A stretch of DNA of 32,642 bases from an uncultured Muribaculaceae bacterium (GCA_910579105.1 CAJTRT010000026.1:1-32642); one strand, 5' to 3'. Positions 15,143 to 24,159 are shown, numbered from the stretch's first letter. Notes: generated from the sequence alone by a model not told the origin. Program-made: numbers and translations.

Positions 15143-17626
15143 ATGGCCAACCTGCCGACCGTACACCCCGAGTTTGCGGAGGTGCTTCTGCCACTTCCGC
15201 TTCATGCGACCTTCACCTACCGCATACCCGACGAATACCGGGGCAGGGTGGGGGCGGGTTTCCGCGTGGTGGTGCCGTTCGGCACGAGCAAGTTCTACAC
15301 CGGCATAGTTGTCGGTTTCCCAACTTCCGCCCCTGAGGGATTCGATTTAAAGGAAATCGCCGTGGTGCCTGATGCCGTGCCGGTGACGCGCCACCCCCAG
15401 TTGAAGTTCTGGCAGTGGCTGGCCGACTACTATCTCTGCGCTCCCGGCGAGGTATACAAGGCGGCGGTTCCCGCCGGACTGAAAATCGAGAGCGAGACAT
15501 TCGTCGAGGTAAACCCCGACTACGACATATCGGAAATGCCCCTGGCTGACGACCGCGAGGCGGCCATCTACCAGCTCCTCGACCACGAGGGGCATATGCG
15601 CGCGGGGCAGATGGTCCGCGAGCTGAAAGAGTTCAAGGGGGTGCCGGCGGCTGTGAACCGTATGATAAGCCGAGGCGTGCTGATTATCGCTGAAAAGCTC
15701 GTCGAGCGTTATCGCACGCTGCGTGTCAGCCACGTCCGCGTGGCAGGGGGACGCGACGGTCTTTCCGCGGCTTTCGCCGCCGTGAAAGGTGCGCCAAAGC
15801 AGGAGGCTCTCTTGCTCGCTTTGGTCGAACTTTCAGGCATACAGCGCCAAGCCATTCCATCTGAGGTTTCCAAGGCTGCACTCCGTGAACGTTCCGGCGT
15901 AAGTGAATCGGTTCTGAAATCGGTCGAGAATAAAGGTGTCATCGATGTTTATCAGAAAGAGGTGAACCGCTTCCGCTTCGACGGCAAAGCCTCCGGCCAG
16001 CTCCCGCGGCTGTCGGAGGCGCAGGCCGAGGCGCTTGACGCGATCCACCGCTCCTGGCTCGAGAAGGAGGTGACGCTCCTGCGGGGGGTCACATCATCGG
16101 GCAAGACCGAAATCTACATCCACATAATAAACTTCGTGCTAAACCAGGGGAAGCAGGCGCTTTACCTGGTGCCGGAAATCGCCCTGACAACACAGCTGAC
16201 GCGCCGCTTGCAGGAGGTTTTCGGCGAGAGAGTCGTAATATACCATTCAAAGTTTTCCGACAACGAGCGGGTCGACATATGGAAGAAGCTGCTCCGTTCC
16301 TCGGAGCCGTGCGTCGTGATCGGCGCGCGGTCGTCGGTGTTCCTGCCGTTTGCCAAGCTCGGAGCGGTGATTGTCGACGAGGAGCACGAGTCGAGTTTCA
16401 AGCAGTACGAGCCGGCCCCGCGCTACAACGCCCGCGATGCCGCCATGGTGCTCGCCCGCATGCATGGCGCGCGGACGCTCCTCGGCACCGCCACCCCGTC
16501 GGTCGAGACTTATTGGAAGGCACTTGGCGGCAAGTTCGGCCTGGTGGAACTTACATCGCGCTACGGCGACGTCAGCCTTCCGCGCATAGAGGTGGTCGAC
16601 ATGCTCGAGGCCCGCAAGGCGAAAGCCACCCGCGGCGCTCTGGGCCTGCGCACCATCAAACTGATCCGCGAGAGCATCTCCCGCGGAAGCCAGGCTATTA
16701 TATTCCAAAACCGCCGCGGCTACGCCCCCGTGGCGCGCTGCAAGCAGTGCGCCTGGACGCCGCGTTGCTCGGCCTGCGACGTGGCGCTCACTTACCACCA
16801 GGCCATCCGCCAGCTCCAATGCCACTATTGCGGCGCGCTCTACCCGCTGCCCAAGGTGTGCCCGCAGTGCAAGGAACCGGCCATCGAGGTGCTCGGCTAC
16901 GGCACGGAGCGCGTCGAGGAGGAGCTTGCCGAGGTGTTCCCCGAAGCTAAGACGCTCCGCATGGATCTCGATTCCACCCGCAACAAGGATTCATACGAGA
17001 AAATAATCGACGACTTCTCGCGGCGGAAGGCGTCGCTGCTTGTCGGCACGCAGATGGTCTCCAAGGGGCTCGACTTCGAGGGGGTGGAGACAGTTGCCGT
17101 CGTCAGCGCCGACACATTGATAAACTTCCCCGACTTCCGCGCCGCCGAGCGGGCGTTCAACATGCTGGAACAGGTGTCGGGGCGTGCGGGACGTCGCGAG
17201 GGGACCCCGGGACGCGTCGTTATCCAGACCTCCCAGCCCGGCCATCCCGTGCTCGGCTTCGTCAAAGCCCACGACTACGAGGGGTTCTACAACTACGAGA
17301 TCGAGGAGCGCCGCCGATATTTCTATCCACCCTTCTCCCGCGTGGTCAACATATACCTGAAACACCGCGACCAGGCGGCTCTCCGCGGCATCGCCCAGCG
17401 CTATGCCGACTACCTGCGCCAACTCCTCGGCAACCGCGTCTACGGCCCGAAAGTGCCCACTGTGGGACGCGTCCAGAACCTCTACATCCGCAACATCATG
17501 CTCAAAATCGAGCCTGACGCCTCCATGGCCAAAGTCAAGGAGCTGCTCCGCGACACCTACATCCGCCTCCACTCCCTCCCCGACATGAAAACCACCGTCG
17601 TCTACTACGACGTCGACCCCCAGTAA
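15143..17626 (+). CDS. priA: Primosomal replication-restart helicase PriA
   Basis: An 827-residue DNA helicase that reloads the replisome at stalled forks. The N-terminal fork-binding domain (about 1-110) includes HATFTYRIPDEYRGRVGAGFRVVVPFG. The helicase core has Walker A GVTSSGKTE (about 315-323), Walker B DEEH (about 412-415) and motif GTATPS. Eight cysteines in four CxxC pairs (about 533-576) form the two zinc sites. Helicase motifs V/VI appear as GTQMVSKGLDFEGV and QVSGRAGR. Full family length. The ATG at 15143 is fixed by the promoter just before it. It runs convergent to the metal-efflux operon, with only 21 bases between them. Confidence 0.97.
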   Translation: MANLPTVHPEFAEVLLPLPLHATFTYRIPDEYRGRVGAGFRVVVPFGTSKFYTGIVVGFPTSAPEGFDLKEIAVVPDAVPVTRHPQLKFWQWLADYYLCAPGEVYKAAVPAGLKIESETFVEVNPDYDISEMPLADDREAAIYQLLDHEGHMRAGQMVRELKEFKGVPAAVNRMISRGVLIIAEKLVERYRTLRVSHVRVAGGRDGLSAAFAAVKGAPKQEALLLALVELSGIQRQAIPSEVSKAALRERSGVSESVLKSVENKGVIDVYQKEVNRFRFDGKASGQLPRLSEAQAEALDAIHRSWLEKEVTLLRGVTSSGKTEIYIHIINFVLNQGKQALYLVPEIALTTQLTRRLQEVFGERVVIYHSKFSDNERVDIWKKLLRSSEPCVVIGARSSVFLPFAKLGAVIVDEEHESSFKQYEPAPRYNARDAAMVLARMHGARTLLGTATPSVETYWKALGGKFGLVELTSRYGDVSLPRIEVVDMLEARKAKATRGALGLRTIKLIRESISRGSQAIIFQNRRGYAPVARCKQCAWTPRCSACDVALTYHQAIRQLQCHYCGALYPLPKVCPQCKEPAIEVLGYGTERVEEELAEVFPEAKTLRMDLDSTRNKDSYEKIIDDFSRRKASLLVGTQMVSKGLDFEGVETVAVVSADTLINFPDFRAAERAFNMLEQVSGRAGRREGTPGRVVIQTSQPGHPVLGFVKAHDYEGFYNYEIEERRRYFYPPFSRVVNIYLKHRDQAALRGIAQRYADYLRQLLGNRVYGPKVPTVGRVQNLYIRNIMLKIEPDASMAKVKELLRDTYIRLHSLPDMKTTVVYYDVDPQ

Positions 17627-17647
17627 TCCCCCTTAGCACTGCGGGGG

Positions 17648-18823
17648 TCAGTGGCGCGAGAGGGAGGCGATGCGCAGCAGGTAGGCGCGGCGCAGGGAGT
17701 TGTATTCCAGCAGGGCTTCGCGGAAGAAGTTGACCTCGCGCAGGTAGTCGAGCAGGGAAAGCTCGCCGCCGTCGAAGGCGCGGCGCAGCAGGCGCAGGTT
17801 GTCGGCGTTCTCCACCGCCGGTCCCATGTCGCGCATCTGTGCCGCGAGCGATTCGGCGGCGATGTAGTCGGCTTTCAGCTCGGTCACGAGGTCGTTTTCG
17901 AGCTGTTTGGCTGAGTTCGCGGCGGCGAGCACCCTGGCCTGCGACGCTTCGATAGTATGGCGCCGCGAGTAGACCGGCAACCCTATGCCGACAGAGAAGC
18001 CGTTGAAGTGCGTGCCGTCCTCGAAAGCGTGGCGGTAGCCGAGTGCGAACGATGGGTAGCGCCCGGCGCGTGTCACCGACGCTTCGGCTTCGGCGAGCTT
18101 ACCCTGTGCGGCGATAATTTCCGCGTGGGAGCAGGTCATGGCCTCTTGCAGGTACTCGTCGTATGGCTCGAGTTTCCAGAGAGGATACTCCGCGAAAGAG
18201 TCCGGCGCCGGGCGTTCCTCCTCAGGCACGGCGTTGAAAGTCTCGGTAATCAGGCGCTGCCGCTCGGCTTCTGCGGCGCTGACCGCCGCTTTCGCGCGGG
18301 CCGCCTCCACCATCAGTTTGTTCAGGTCGAGAATAGTGGCTTCCCCTTTATCCCAGGCGGTCCGGTACCTGGCGAGCAGTTCGTCCATCGAGACTGATAT
18401 TTCGCGGAGCGCGGCGGTCTCCTTGGTCGCGGAAATTATTTCTATAAGGTCTCGGCGAACCTCGTAGCGTGCTTCATATAGCTGTTCCTTGAATATGGCC
18501 CCGTTGAGTTCGGCTATTGCGTCGGCCGCGTGCCGGCGAGCCTTGTAAGCGCCCGGCCAGTCGAAACTCTGTGTCAGTCCGACGCTCCAGCGGTTTTTGC
18601 CACCCCCCTGGGGGAACAACATCTCCCCTTCAGCTTCCGGATCGGCCAGCATGTTTTCAGCCCTGGCTTCCGAGACCTCGGCCGCGAGCCGTCCCGATTC
18701 GGAGCGCAGCCCGTGGTTGTATTTCACAACCAGGTTGACGATGGATTCGAAATCGGCGGCGGTGGCGGCGGTGGCAGATATCGCGGCCGCGGCGAATATG
18801 GCAACTGGAATCAGAAATTTCAT
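17648..18823 (-). CDS. TolC-family outer-membrane efflux protein (CusC/CzcC-like)
   Basis: A 391-residue outer-membrane channel of a metal efflux system. Residues 1-23 are a signal peptide (IPVAIFAAAAISATAATAA) without a lipobox cysteine. Long alpha-helical repeats typical of TolC follow: LVVKYNHGLRSESGRLAAEVSEARAENML, then VGLTQSFDWPG, and in the second half LAEAEASVTRAGRYPSFALGYRH and FDGGELSLLDYLREVNFFREALLEYN. It is the last gene of the adaptor-pump-TolC operon; its ATG overlaps the pump stop codon by 4 bases (18820-18823), so translation is coupled. The chain is on the short side for TolC-like proteins, as is usual for the metal-efflux branch. Confidence 0.9.
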   Translation of the reverse strand: MKFLIPVAIFAAAAISATAATAADFESIVNLVVKYNHGLRSESGRLAAEVSEARAENMLADPEAEGEMLFPQGGGKNRWSVGLTQSFDWPGAYKARRHAADAIAELNGAIFKEQLYEARYEVRRDLIEIISATKETAALREISVSMDELLARYRTAWDKGEATILDLNKLMVEAARAKAAVSAAEAERQRLITETFNAVPEEERPAPDSFAEYPLWKLEPYDEYLQEAMTCSHAEIIAAQGKLAEAEASVTRAGRYPSFALGYRHAFEDGTHFNGFSVGIGLPVYSRRHTIEASQARVLAAANSAKQLENDLVTELKADYIAAESLAAQMRDMGPAVENADNLRLLRRAFDGGELSLLDYLREVNFFREALLEYNSLRRAYLLRIASLSRH

Positions 18824-21800
18824 TTCTTTTCAGAACTATTGGTTGGTTTCTTTCGGGCTATCATCCGGTAAAGCACCGGAACAACGAAGATGTTTAACGA
18901 AGTCGAGGAGATCAGGCCGCCTAATATCACCACTGCCAGCGGGCTCTGGATCTCATTGCCCGGAACCTGCGAGCGCAGCGCCAGCGGGATGAGCGCCAGG
19001 GCCGAGGTGAGCGCCGTCATTATGATCGGTGTCAGTCGGTCGGCCGACCCTGCCGCTATCCGGCGGTCGAGGCCGACGCCTTCCGCCTCGAGCCTGTTGT
19101 AGTTTGAGATAAGCAGCATGCCGTTGCGCGTCGCTATGCCGAGCAGCGATATGAATCCTATAATCGCCGGAATGTTCAGCTCGCCGCCGGTAATCACGAG
19201 AATCAGCACCCCGCCGATCATCGCCAGGGGCATGTTGACCAGGATCACCATCGATTCCTTGAAGTCGCGGAACTCGCCGTAGAGCAGCAGGAAGATAACC
19301 AGCAGGGCGAGGATGGAGGTCAGGCCGAGCGTGCGCGACGCCGCGGACTCGCTCTCGAACTGTCCGCCGTAGGTGATGAAGTAACCCTCGGGCATCTCCA
19401 CTTCCGCGGCCACTCTCTCGGAAAGCTCGTTGACGGCTCCGCGGAGGTCGCGGCCCTCGACGTTGGCCGACACCACGAGCCTGCGGCTGACATTCTCGCG
19501 GTTGATGGTGTTGGGCCCCGACGCGCTGCGGATGTCTGCCACATACGACAGCGGGATCTTTCCCTCGTTGGAGTCGATCATCATCGACGCTATGCGGTCG
19601 CGCGAGGCGCGGGAGGCGTCGTCGAATTTCACCGTCACGTCGTAGGGGAGCCCCTCTTCGTAGACTTGCGAGACGGCTTCGCCGGCCAGCGCCACGTTGA
19701 TGAAGCGGGTGAACTCGCTCATCGTGATTCCGTAGCGGGCGAGCATCGCGCGGCGCGGCGCGATGTCGAGCTGCGGGCGCTCGGTCTGCTGCTCGATGTT
19801 CACGTCGGTCATTCCCGGAATCTCCTTGGCGATATCCCGCACGCGGCGCCCGACGGCGTAGAGGCTGTTAAGGTCGTCGCCGAAGATCTTGACGGCGATT
19901 TGAGCCTCGGTGCCTGACAGCATGGCGTCCATGCGGTGTGAGATCGGCTGGCCGATTTCGACCATCACTCCCGGAATCTCAGTCAGGCGCGAGCGGATGT
20001 CGCGCACCATGGCTCCCCGCAGGCGGTCTTTCAGCTCGTATGGAACCTCCATCTCCGAGGAGTTCACCCCTTGCGAGTGCTCGTCGAGTTCGGCGCGGCC
20101 GGTTTTGCGGGCCACGGTGCGCACCTCGGGCACTTCCAACAGTATCTCTTCGGCGAGCCGCCCTATGCGGTCGCTCTCTTCCAGAGAGATTCCCGGCAGT
20201 GCTGCGAGATTGATCGTCATGGAGCCTTCGTTGAAAGGCGGTAGGAATCCGCGGCCGAGGGTGAAGAAGAGGCCGAGCGAGACGAGGAACAGCGCTCCTG
20301 TCGATGCCAGCACCACGCGCCCGTGGGCGAGGCACCAGTTAAGGCCATTGACGTAATGCTTTTTGAGCCAGGCGGTGAGGCGCGGCTCCTTGTCAAGGCT
20401 TCCGAGCGCTCTGTCGGAGCAGAGCAGATAGGAGCAGAGCACCGGGGTCAGTGTGAGGGCGACTATCGTCGACGCTGCCAGTGCCACTATGAACGATACC
20501 CCTAACGGAATCAGCATGCGCCCTTCCATGCCGTGAAGGAAGAACAGGGGCATGAAGCTCGCGACTATGATCAGCGACGAGTTGAATATGGGCATGCGCA
20601 CCTCCTTGGAGGCCTCGAACACCACTTTGACCGTTGGCTGGCGTTCGCCCGCGGGCAAAGCGCGGTTGGCCCGCAGCCGTTTGTACACATTCTCTACATC
20701 CACTATCGCGTCATCCACCAGCGAGCCTATCGCGATGGCGATGCCGCCGAGGCTCATGGTGTTGATGCTCACGCCCATAAGGTGCAGTATGATCACTGCC
20801 ACGAGAATCGACATAGGGAGCGCCACCAGCGAGATCAGCGTGGTGCGCATGTTCATCAGGAAGAAGAACAGCACTATGATCACCATCAGCGCCCCTTCGA
20901 GCAGCGATTCCTGGAGGTTCGAGATGGAGTTGGCGATGAAGTCGCTCTGGCGGAACAGGTCGGTTGTCACCTCCACACCCGCGGGAAGCGAGCGGCGCAG
21001 CTGTTCGAGCTCGCGGTCAACGCGTTCCGTTAGTTCTATGGTGCCTACCGCGGGCTGCTTCGTTATGGTAAGGAGAACAGCCGGCTTTGTCTTTACGGAC
21101 GCGGTGCCGATTTTCGGAGCCTTGCTCCCGGTGGTGACGGTCGCGATGTCGGCAAGGGTCACCACTCCGCCAGCGTCGGACCGCACCACGGCCGCGGCCA
21201 GTTCGCCGGTGTCGCCGGTGTTGACCGTGCCTTTTATTATGTACTCATTGCCGTATTCGTAGAGCACCCCTCCCGCTGCGTTGCGGTTTACGTCGGTGGC
21301 GGCGGCGAGCGCCTCGTCGAGTGTCACCCCGTGGCGCCGCATTTTCTCGGGTGACAGCAGCACCTGGTACTCGCGCACGTCACCTCCGATTACCGATACC
21401 TGCGAGACGCCCCCCAGGGCGAGGAGCTGCGGGCGTATCACCCTGTCGGCCAGGGTGCGGAGCTTTTCCTGGGATACGGAATCCGAGGTCAGGCCGATAA
21501 TCATGATTTCTCCCATGATTGACGACTGTGGTCCCAGCACCGGAGCGTCAACGCCCGGCGGCAGCTGCGATTCCAGTCCGTCGAGATGCTCGGATACAAT
21601 CTGCCGGGCGCGGTAGATTTCCGTGTCCCAGTCAAACTCGATAGTCACCACCGAGAAGCCGGGTGCCGACGAGGACCGCACGCGCCTCACCCCCGTCGCC
21701 CCGTTTACTGCGGTCTCGATCGGAAAGGTGACCAGCTTCTCCACCTCTTCGGGGGCGAGGCCGGGCGCTTCCGTCATCACCACCACGGTAGGGGCGTTCA

Positions 21801-21924
21801 GGTCGGGGAATATGTCTACCTCGGTACGCAGCAGGGCCACGCACCCGGCGGCGAGGATAAGCCCGGCAATCACCAGGGTTATCACTCTGTTGTAGAGCGA
21901 CAGCTTTATGATCTTGTTCAGCAT
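18820..21924 (-). CDS. Heavy-metal efflux RND pump (CusA/CzcA family)
   Basis: A 1034-residue inner-membrane proton-driven pump that moves metal ions out through the adaptor and TolC partner. N-terminal helix then VDIFPDLNAPTVVVMTEAPGLAPEEVEKLVTFPIE is the HME-RND signature. The TM4 proton-relay segment is GGIAIAIGSLVDDAIVDVEN (393-412) with D404, D405 and E411, which is closer to CusA (Cu/Ag) than to CzcA, whose first relay Asp is missing here. Methionines M625 and M668 fall near positions matching two of the CusA copper-binding Met; the third position is I733, with M735 two residues on. It follows the adaptor gene by 12 bases. The true metal is uncertain, because the adaptor is His-rich. 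Confidence 0.95.
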   Translation of the reverse strand: MLNKIIKLSLYNRVITLVIAGLILAAGCVALLRTEVDIFPDLNAPTVVVMTEAPGLAPEEVEKLVTFPIETAVNGATGVRRVRSSSAPGFSVVTIEFDWDTEIYRARQIVSEHLDGLESQLPPGVDAPVLGPQSSIMGEIMIIGLTSDSVSQEKLRTLADRVIRPQLLALGGVSQVSVIGGDVREYQVLLSPEKMRRHGVTLDEALAAATDVNRNAAGGVLYEYGNEYIIKGTVNTGDTGELAAAVVRSDAGGVVTLADIATVTTGSKAPKIGTASVKTKPAVLLTITKQPAVGTIELTERVDRELEQLRRSLPAGVEVTTDLFRQSDFIANSISNLQESLLEGALMVIIVLFFFLMNMRTTLISLVALPMSILVAVIILHLMGVSINTMSLGGIAIAIGSLVDDAIVDVENVYKRLRANRALPAGERQPTVKVVFEASKEVRMPIFNSSLIIVASFMPLFFLHGMEGRMLIPLGVSFIVALAASTIVALTLTPVLCSYLLCSDRALGSLDKEPRLTAWLKKHYVNGLNWCLAHGRVVLASTGALFLVSLGLFFTLGRGFLPPFNEGSMTINLAALPGISLEESDRIGRLAEEILLEVPEVRTVARKTGRAELDEHSQGVNSSEMEVPYELKDRLRGAMVRDIRSRLTEIPGVMVEIGQPISHRMDAMLSGTEAQIAVKIFGDDLNSLYAVGRRVRDIAKEIPGMTDVNIEQQTERPQLDIAPRRAMLARYGITMSEFTRFINVALAGEAVSQVYEEGLPYDVTVKFDDASRASRDRIASMMIDSNEGKIPLSYVADIRSASGPNTINRENVSRRLVVSANVEGRDLRGAVNELSERVAAEVEMPEGYFITYGGQFESESAASRTLGLTSILALLVIFLLLYGEFRDFKESMVILVNMPLAMIGGVLILVITGGELNIPAIIGFISLLGIATRNGMLLISNYNRLEAEGVGLDRRIAAGSADRLTPIIMTALTSALALIPLALRSQVPGNEIQSPLAVVILGGLISSTSLNIFVVPVLYRMIARKKPTNSSEKK

Positions 21925-21936
21925 GGAGCGGGGCGT

Positions 21937-23145
21937 TTAGTGGGAATGGGTGTGTCCCTCGGGTTTCACATCGGAGGTCTCGGCCAGGCGCACGAACGTC
22001 ACCCCTTCGGCCACGAAACGCTCGCCGGGCTTCAGGCCCGAAAGCACCTCGGCGCGGTGGCCGTCGTTGCTGCCGATGGTTACCGGGCGTTTCTGGTACG
22101 CGCCCGGATGCGCCTCCACATAGACGAACATCTGTCCTTGCTGCTCGCTGAGTGCCGACAGGGGCACAGTCAGCGCCTTTCCCTTCTCGGCGCCCCGCAG
22201 ATAGACCTCGCAGTACGCGCCGCTAACAACCGAGCCGTCGCTGTCGAAGTCGAAATACAGCGGGATATATCCCCCCGCGGCCGCCGCGTAGGGGTCGCCG
22301 CTGACGCGTCGGACGTTGAGTCTGTCGAGGTCGACGGCCTCGGAGGAATAGGAGGGCCGGAACGACGCGCCGCTCACGCTTGCCGCCGCGGCGGCTTTCC
22401 CCTCCGGCAGGTCGGCGCGGAGCGTCAGCCGCTTCGATCCGGCGATTTCAGCGATCGGCTGTCCGGCCTCGACGAACTGCCCCTCGTTCACGAGCAGACG
22501 GGTGATCACCCCGCTCCCTGCCGCTGTCGCGGCGCTACCAGCTCCCGTGGAGCTTCCTGCCGCCGCGCGGGCTTCGTCGTAGCGCTGCCGGGCCGCGTTG
22601 TAGTCACGGGTCGAGACGATTCCTTCCTCATGGAGCGGCGTGAGCCTGTCCAGTTCTCTGCGGGCGGCCTCCATGGCCACCCGGGCGCTCTCGTTGGCGT
22701 CGCCACCCGCCATGCCGCGGGCCGACACGGTAGCCACTGTCTGCCCCCGCGACACTCTCGCCCCAGGGGCGATACCGGCGGCGAGACGCGCTATTCCGGC
22801 CGACCTGGCGGCGGCGACGGAGGTTTCGGATGGTGACGGTACAATCTGGCCTGAGACTGTTATGACTTCCGAAAAGGGCGTTTCCGCCGCTTCGGAAACA
22901 CGCACGCCGAAGCGCTCGCCCTTTTCGGGCGACAGCAGGATCTCGCCGTCGGCTTCACCTCCGGTTTCCGCGGATTCGTGACTGTGGCCCGGCTCTTCGG
23001 CTTCGTGGTCGTGGCCTTCCGCCTCGTGGTCGTGGCCGTGGTCGTGATGGTGGGCGAGCTCGTCGCGTCCTGAGTCGGAACGGCAGCTCCCCAGAGGAAG
23101 GGCGGCGATGAGCGCCGCCACTATGTAAGCGTAATTCAGTTTCAT
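21937..23145 (-). CDS. His-rich lipoprotein adaptor of the metal efflux pump (CusB/CzcB-like)
   Basis: A 402-residue periplasmic adaptor joining the RND pump and the outer-membrane channel. The lipobox LGSC places the lipidated cysteine at C21. Residues 32-56 hold ten His with Asp/Glu between, and the C-terminus ends KPEGHTHSH, both likely metal-binding. The body has the membrane-fusion pattern: ISGQ-like VITVSGQIVPSPSE, a barrel-sandwich half GIARLAAGIAPGARVSRGQTVATV, a helical hairpin (about 155-195), the second half VITRLLVNEGQFVEAGQPIAEIAG, then beta-barrel and C-terminal domains (VPLSALSEQQGQMFVYVE). It is the first gene of the operon. Its ATG lies 4 bases after a perfect -7 box. Confidence 0.95.
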   Translation of the reverse strand: MKLNYAYIVAALIAALPLGSCRSDSGRDELAHHHDHGHDHEAEGHDHEAEEPGHSHESAETGGEADGEILLSPEKGERFGVRVSEAAETPFSEVITVSGQIVPSPSETSVAAARSAGIARLAAGIAPGARVSRGQTVATVSARGMAGGDANESARVAMEAARRELDRLTPLHEEGIVSTRDYNAARQRYDEARAAAGSSTGAGSAATAAGSGVITRLLVNEGQFVEAGQPIAEIAGSKRLTLRADLPEGKAAAAASVSGASFRPSYSSEAVDLDRLNVRRVSGDPYAAAAGGYIPLYFDFDSDGSVVSGAYCEVYLRGAEKGKALTVPLSALSEQQGQMFVYVEAHPGAYQKRPVTIGSNDGHRAEVLSGLKPGERFVAEGVTFVRLAETSDVKPEGHTHSH

Positions 23146-23149
23146 ACGA

Positions 23150-23181
23150 CAAAATTACCGCGTTGCCCCGACCCCGCCAAA
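23150..23181 (-). promoter_or_regulatory. Consensus promoter of the metal-efflux operon
   Basis: On the minus strand TTTG (23178-23181), a 20-base spacer, then TAATTTTG (23150-23157), both exact consensus. The adaptor ATG follows after 4 bases, implying a leaderless or nearly leaderless mRNA. Confidence 0.8.
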
Positions 23182-23185
23182 TATT

Positions 23186-23225
23186 CCCATAATTGTGCAA
23201 CGGGGCCCATAATTGTGCAACGGGG
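23186..23225. repeat. Perfect 20-bp tandem duplication, possible operator
   Basis: Two identical, directly adjacent copies of CCCATAATTGTGCAACGGGG (23186-23205 and 23206-23225). The array ends 4 bases before the -33 box of the metal-efflux promoter, and its 20-bp period is about two turns of the helix, as for a regulator binding on one face of the DNA. Chance slippage duplication is the alternative. Confidence 0.8.
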
Positions 23226-23261
23226 CCCCGCCACTGGTGCTGAAAGCCGGTGGCGGGGCCC
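23223..23261. terminator. GC-rich hairpin between the coiled-coil lipoprotein gene and the efflux operon
   Basis: A perfect 12-bp stem (GGGCCCCGCCAC, 23223-23234, with 23250-23261) and a 15-base loop, 28 bases after the lipoprotein gene's stop codon at 23290. It lacks a T tract on either side, so termination is only probable. It overlaps the end of the second tandem repeat by three bases. Confidence 0.45.
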
Positions 23262-23289
23262 GCGTGTTGTCTTATCAGGTGTCGCTGTG

Positions 23290-24159
23290 TCAGTCGATCT
23301 GGATTACGAGATAGTTCGACTTGTTCCAGAAAGCGGCCGGATCGGTGATTCTGAGTATTTTCTGGCCGGCGGCGTCCTCGGTGATCTCGTAGGAGTCCTT
23401 GGGCTGCTGGGTCATGACCTTTCCTTTCTTGGAGTGGAGGGGGATAGCGGTAAGGGTGCGCTTGTCGGCTTTGAGGAACGCGTTAAGCTGGAAGTCCTCG
23501 GGGAGTACCTTGGTCTTGCGCAGGAATCCGCCCTCGATGATCTTGGCCTCTTTGAGCTCCTTGTTCGATCCAACGACGTAGAAGCAGGTGTTAAGCTCGT
23601 TGGTGAGCTTGACAGCCTCTTCCTGTGCGAGGTCCTTGGCTTCTGTCACGTCCTTCACGGCTGTGTTGAGCGAGTCGGTGGCGGCTGTCAGGCGCTCGAT
23701 GTTTATATTGGCCTGTGCGAGCTCGCCGCGGAGCCCCTCGATTGTGCCTTCCTGGTCGGCGATCTGCTTTTTCAACGTCTCGATGGTGCGTTGAAGGGTC
23801 TTGTTATTGCCGTCGGAGGCGTTGAGTTTCTTCTCAAGCTCGGCGAGCCGGTCGCGGCGCTGTTGCAGTGTCTGCTGGATTGCCATCATGTCGTCGCGGA
23901 TCTGCTGGCGGCGGTCCTTCGATTCGGAGGTCAGGTCGTTGGTCGAGGCGAGTATGTTCTCGAGCTGCTTGATCTGCGACATACCCTCGGAAATATCGTT
24001 CACGAGGTTGAGGAGAGAGTCCTGGTTGGCCAGGGCCACTTGCAGGGAGTCGGAGGCGGTGGGGTAGTGGCCGGCGCCCTCGTAGGAGTTCTTCTTTGAG
24101 TCGCAGGAGACCGCGCTTATGGCGAGCGCCGCGATCAGGGGGTAAGTGAGCTTTTTCAT
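23290..24159 (-). CDS. Coiled-coil surface lipoprotein, Cbp1-like
   Basis: A 289-residue lipoprotein: the signal ends AVSC with lipidated C19. Residues about 35-190 form a long coiled coil (heptads such as LQQRRDRLAELEKKLNASDGNN and LKKQIADQEGTIEGLRGELAQ), followed by a compact C-terminal domain with NTCFYVVGSNKELKEAKIIEGGFLRKTKVL. The layout resembles the Bacteroidales family that includes the Bacteroides fragilis collagen-binding glycoprotein Cbp1; this is pattern recognition, not an alignment. Three D-S-L tripeptides (in SDSLQ, QDSLL, TDSLN) match the Bacteroidetes O-glycosylation motif D-(S/T)-hydrophobic. It begins 54 bases after rsmI, with no clear own promoter. The ligand is unknown. 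Confidence 0.75.
   Translation of the reverse strand: MKKLTYPLIAALAISAVSCDSKKNSYEGAGHYPTASDSLQVALANQDSLLNLVNDISEGMSQIKQLENILASTNDLTSESKDRRQQIRDDMMAIQQTLQQRRDRLAELEKKLNASDGNNKTLQRTIETLKKQIADQEGTIEGLRGELAQANINIERLTAATDSLNTAVKDVTEAKDLAQEEAVKLTNELNTCFYVVGSNKELKEAKIIEGGFLRKTKVLPEDFQLNAFLKADKRTLTAIPLHSKKGKVMTQQPKDSYEITEDAAGQKILRITDPAAFWNKSNYLVIQID

Noticed and set aside
17627..17647. Bidirectional terminator between priA and the TolC-like gene
   Set aside because: Only a CCCCC/GGGGG 5-bp stem and no T tract are found in the 21-base gap.
21586..22836. A 416-codon plus-strand open frame opposite the efflux adaptor
   Set aside because: It is the reverse complement of a clear CusB/CzcB-like protein, and no family motif is present.
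23186..23225. CRISPR array
   Set aside because: There are only two directly adjacent 20-bp copies with no spacer and no cas genes.
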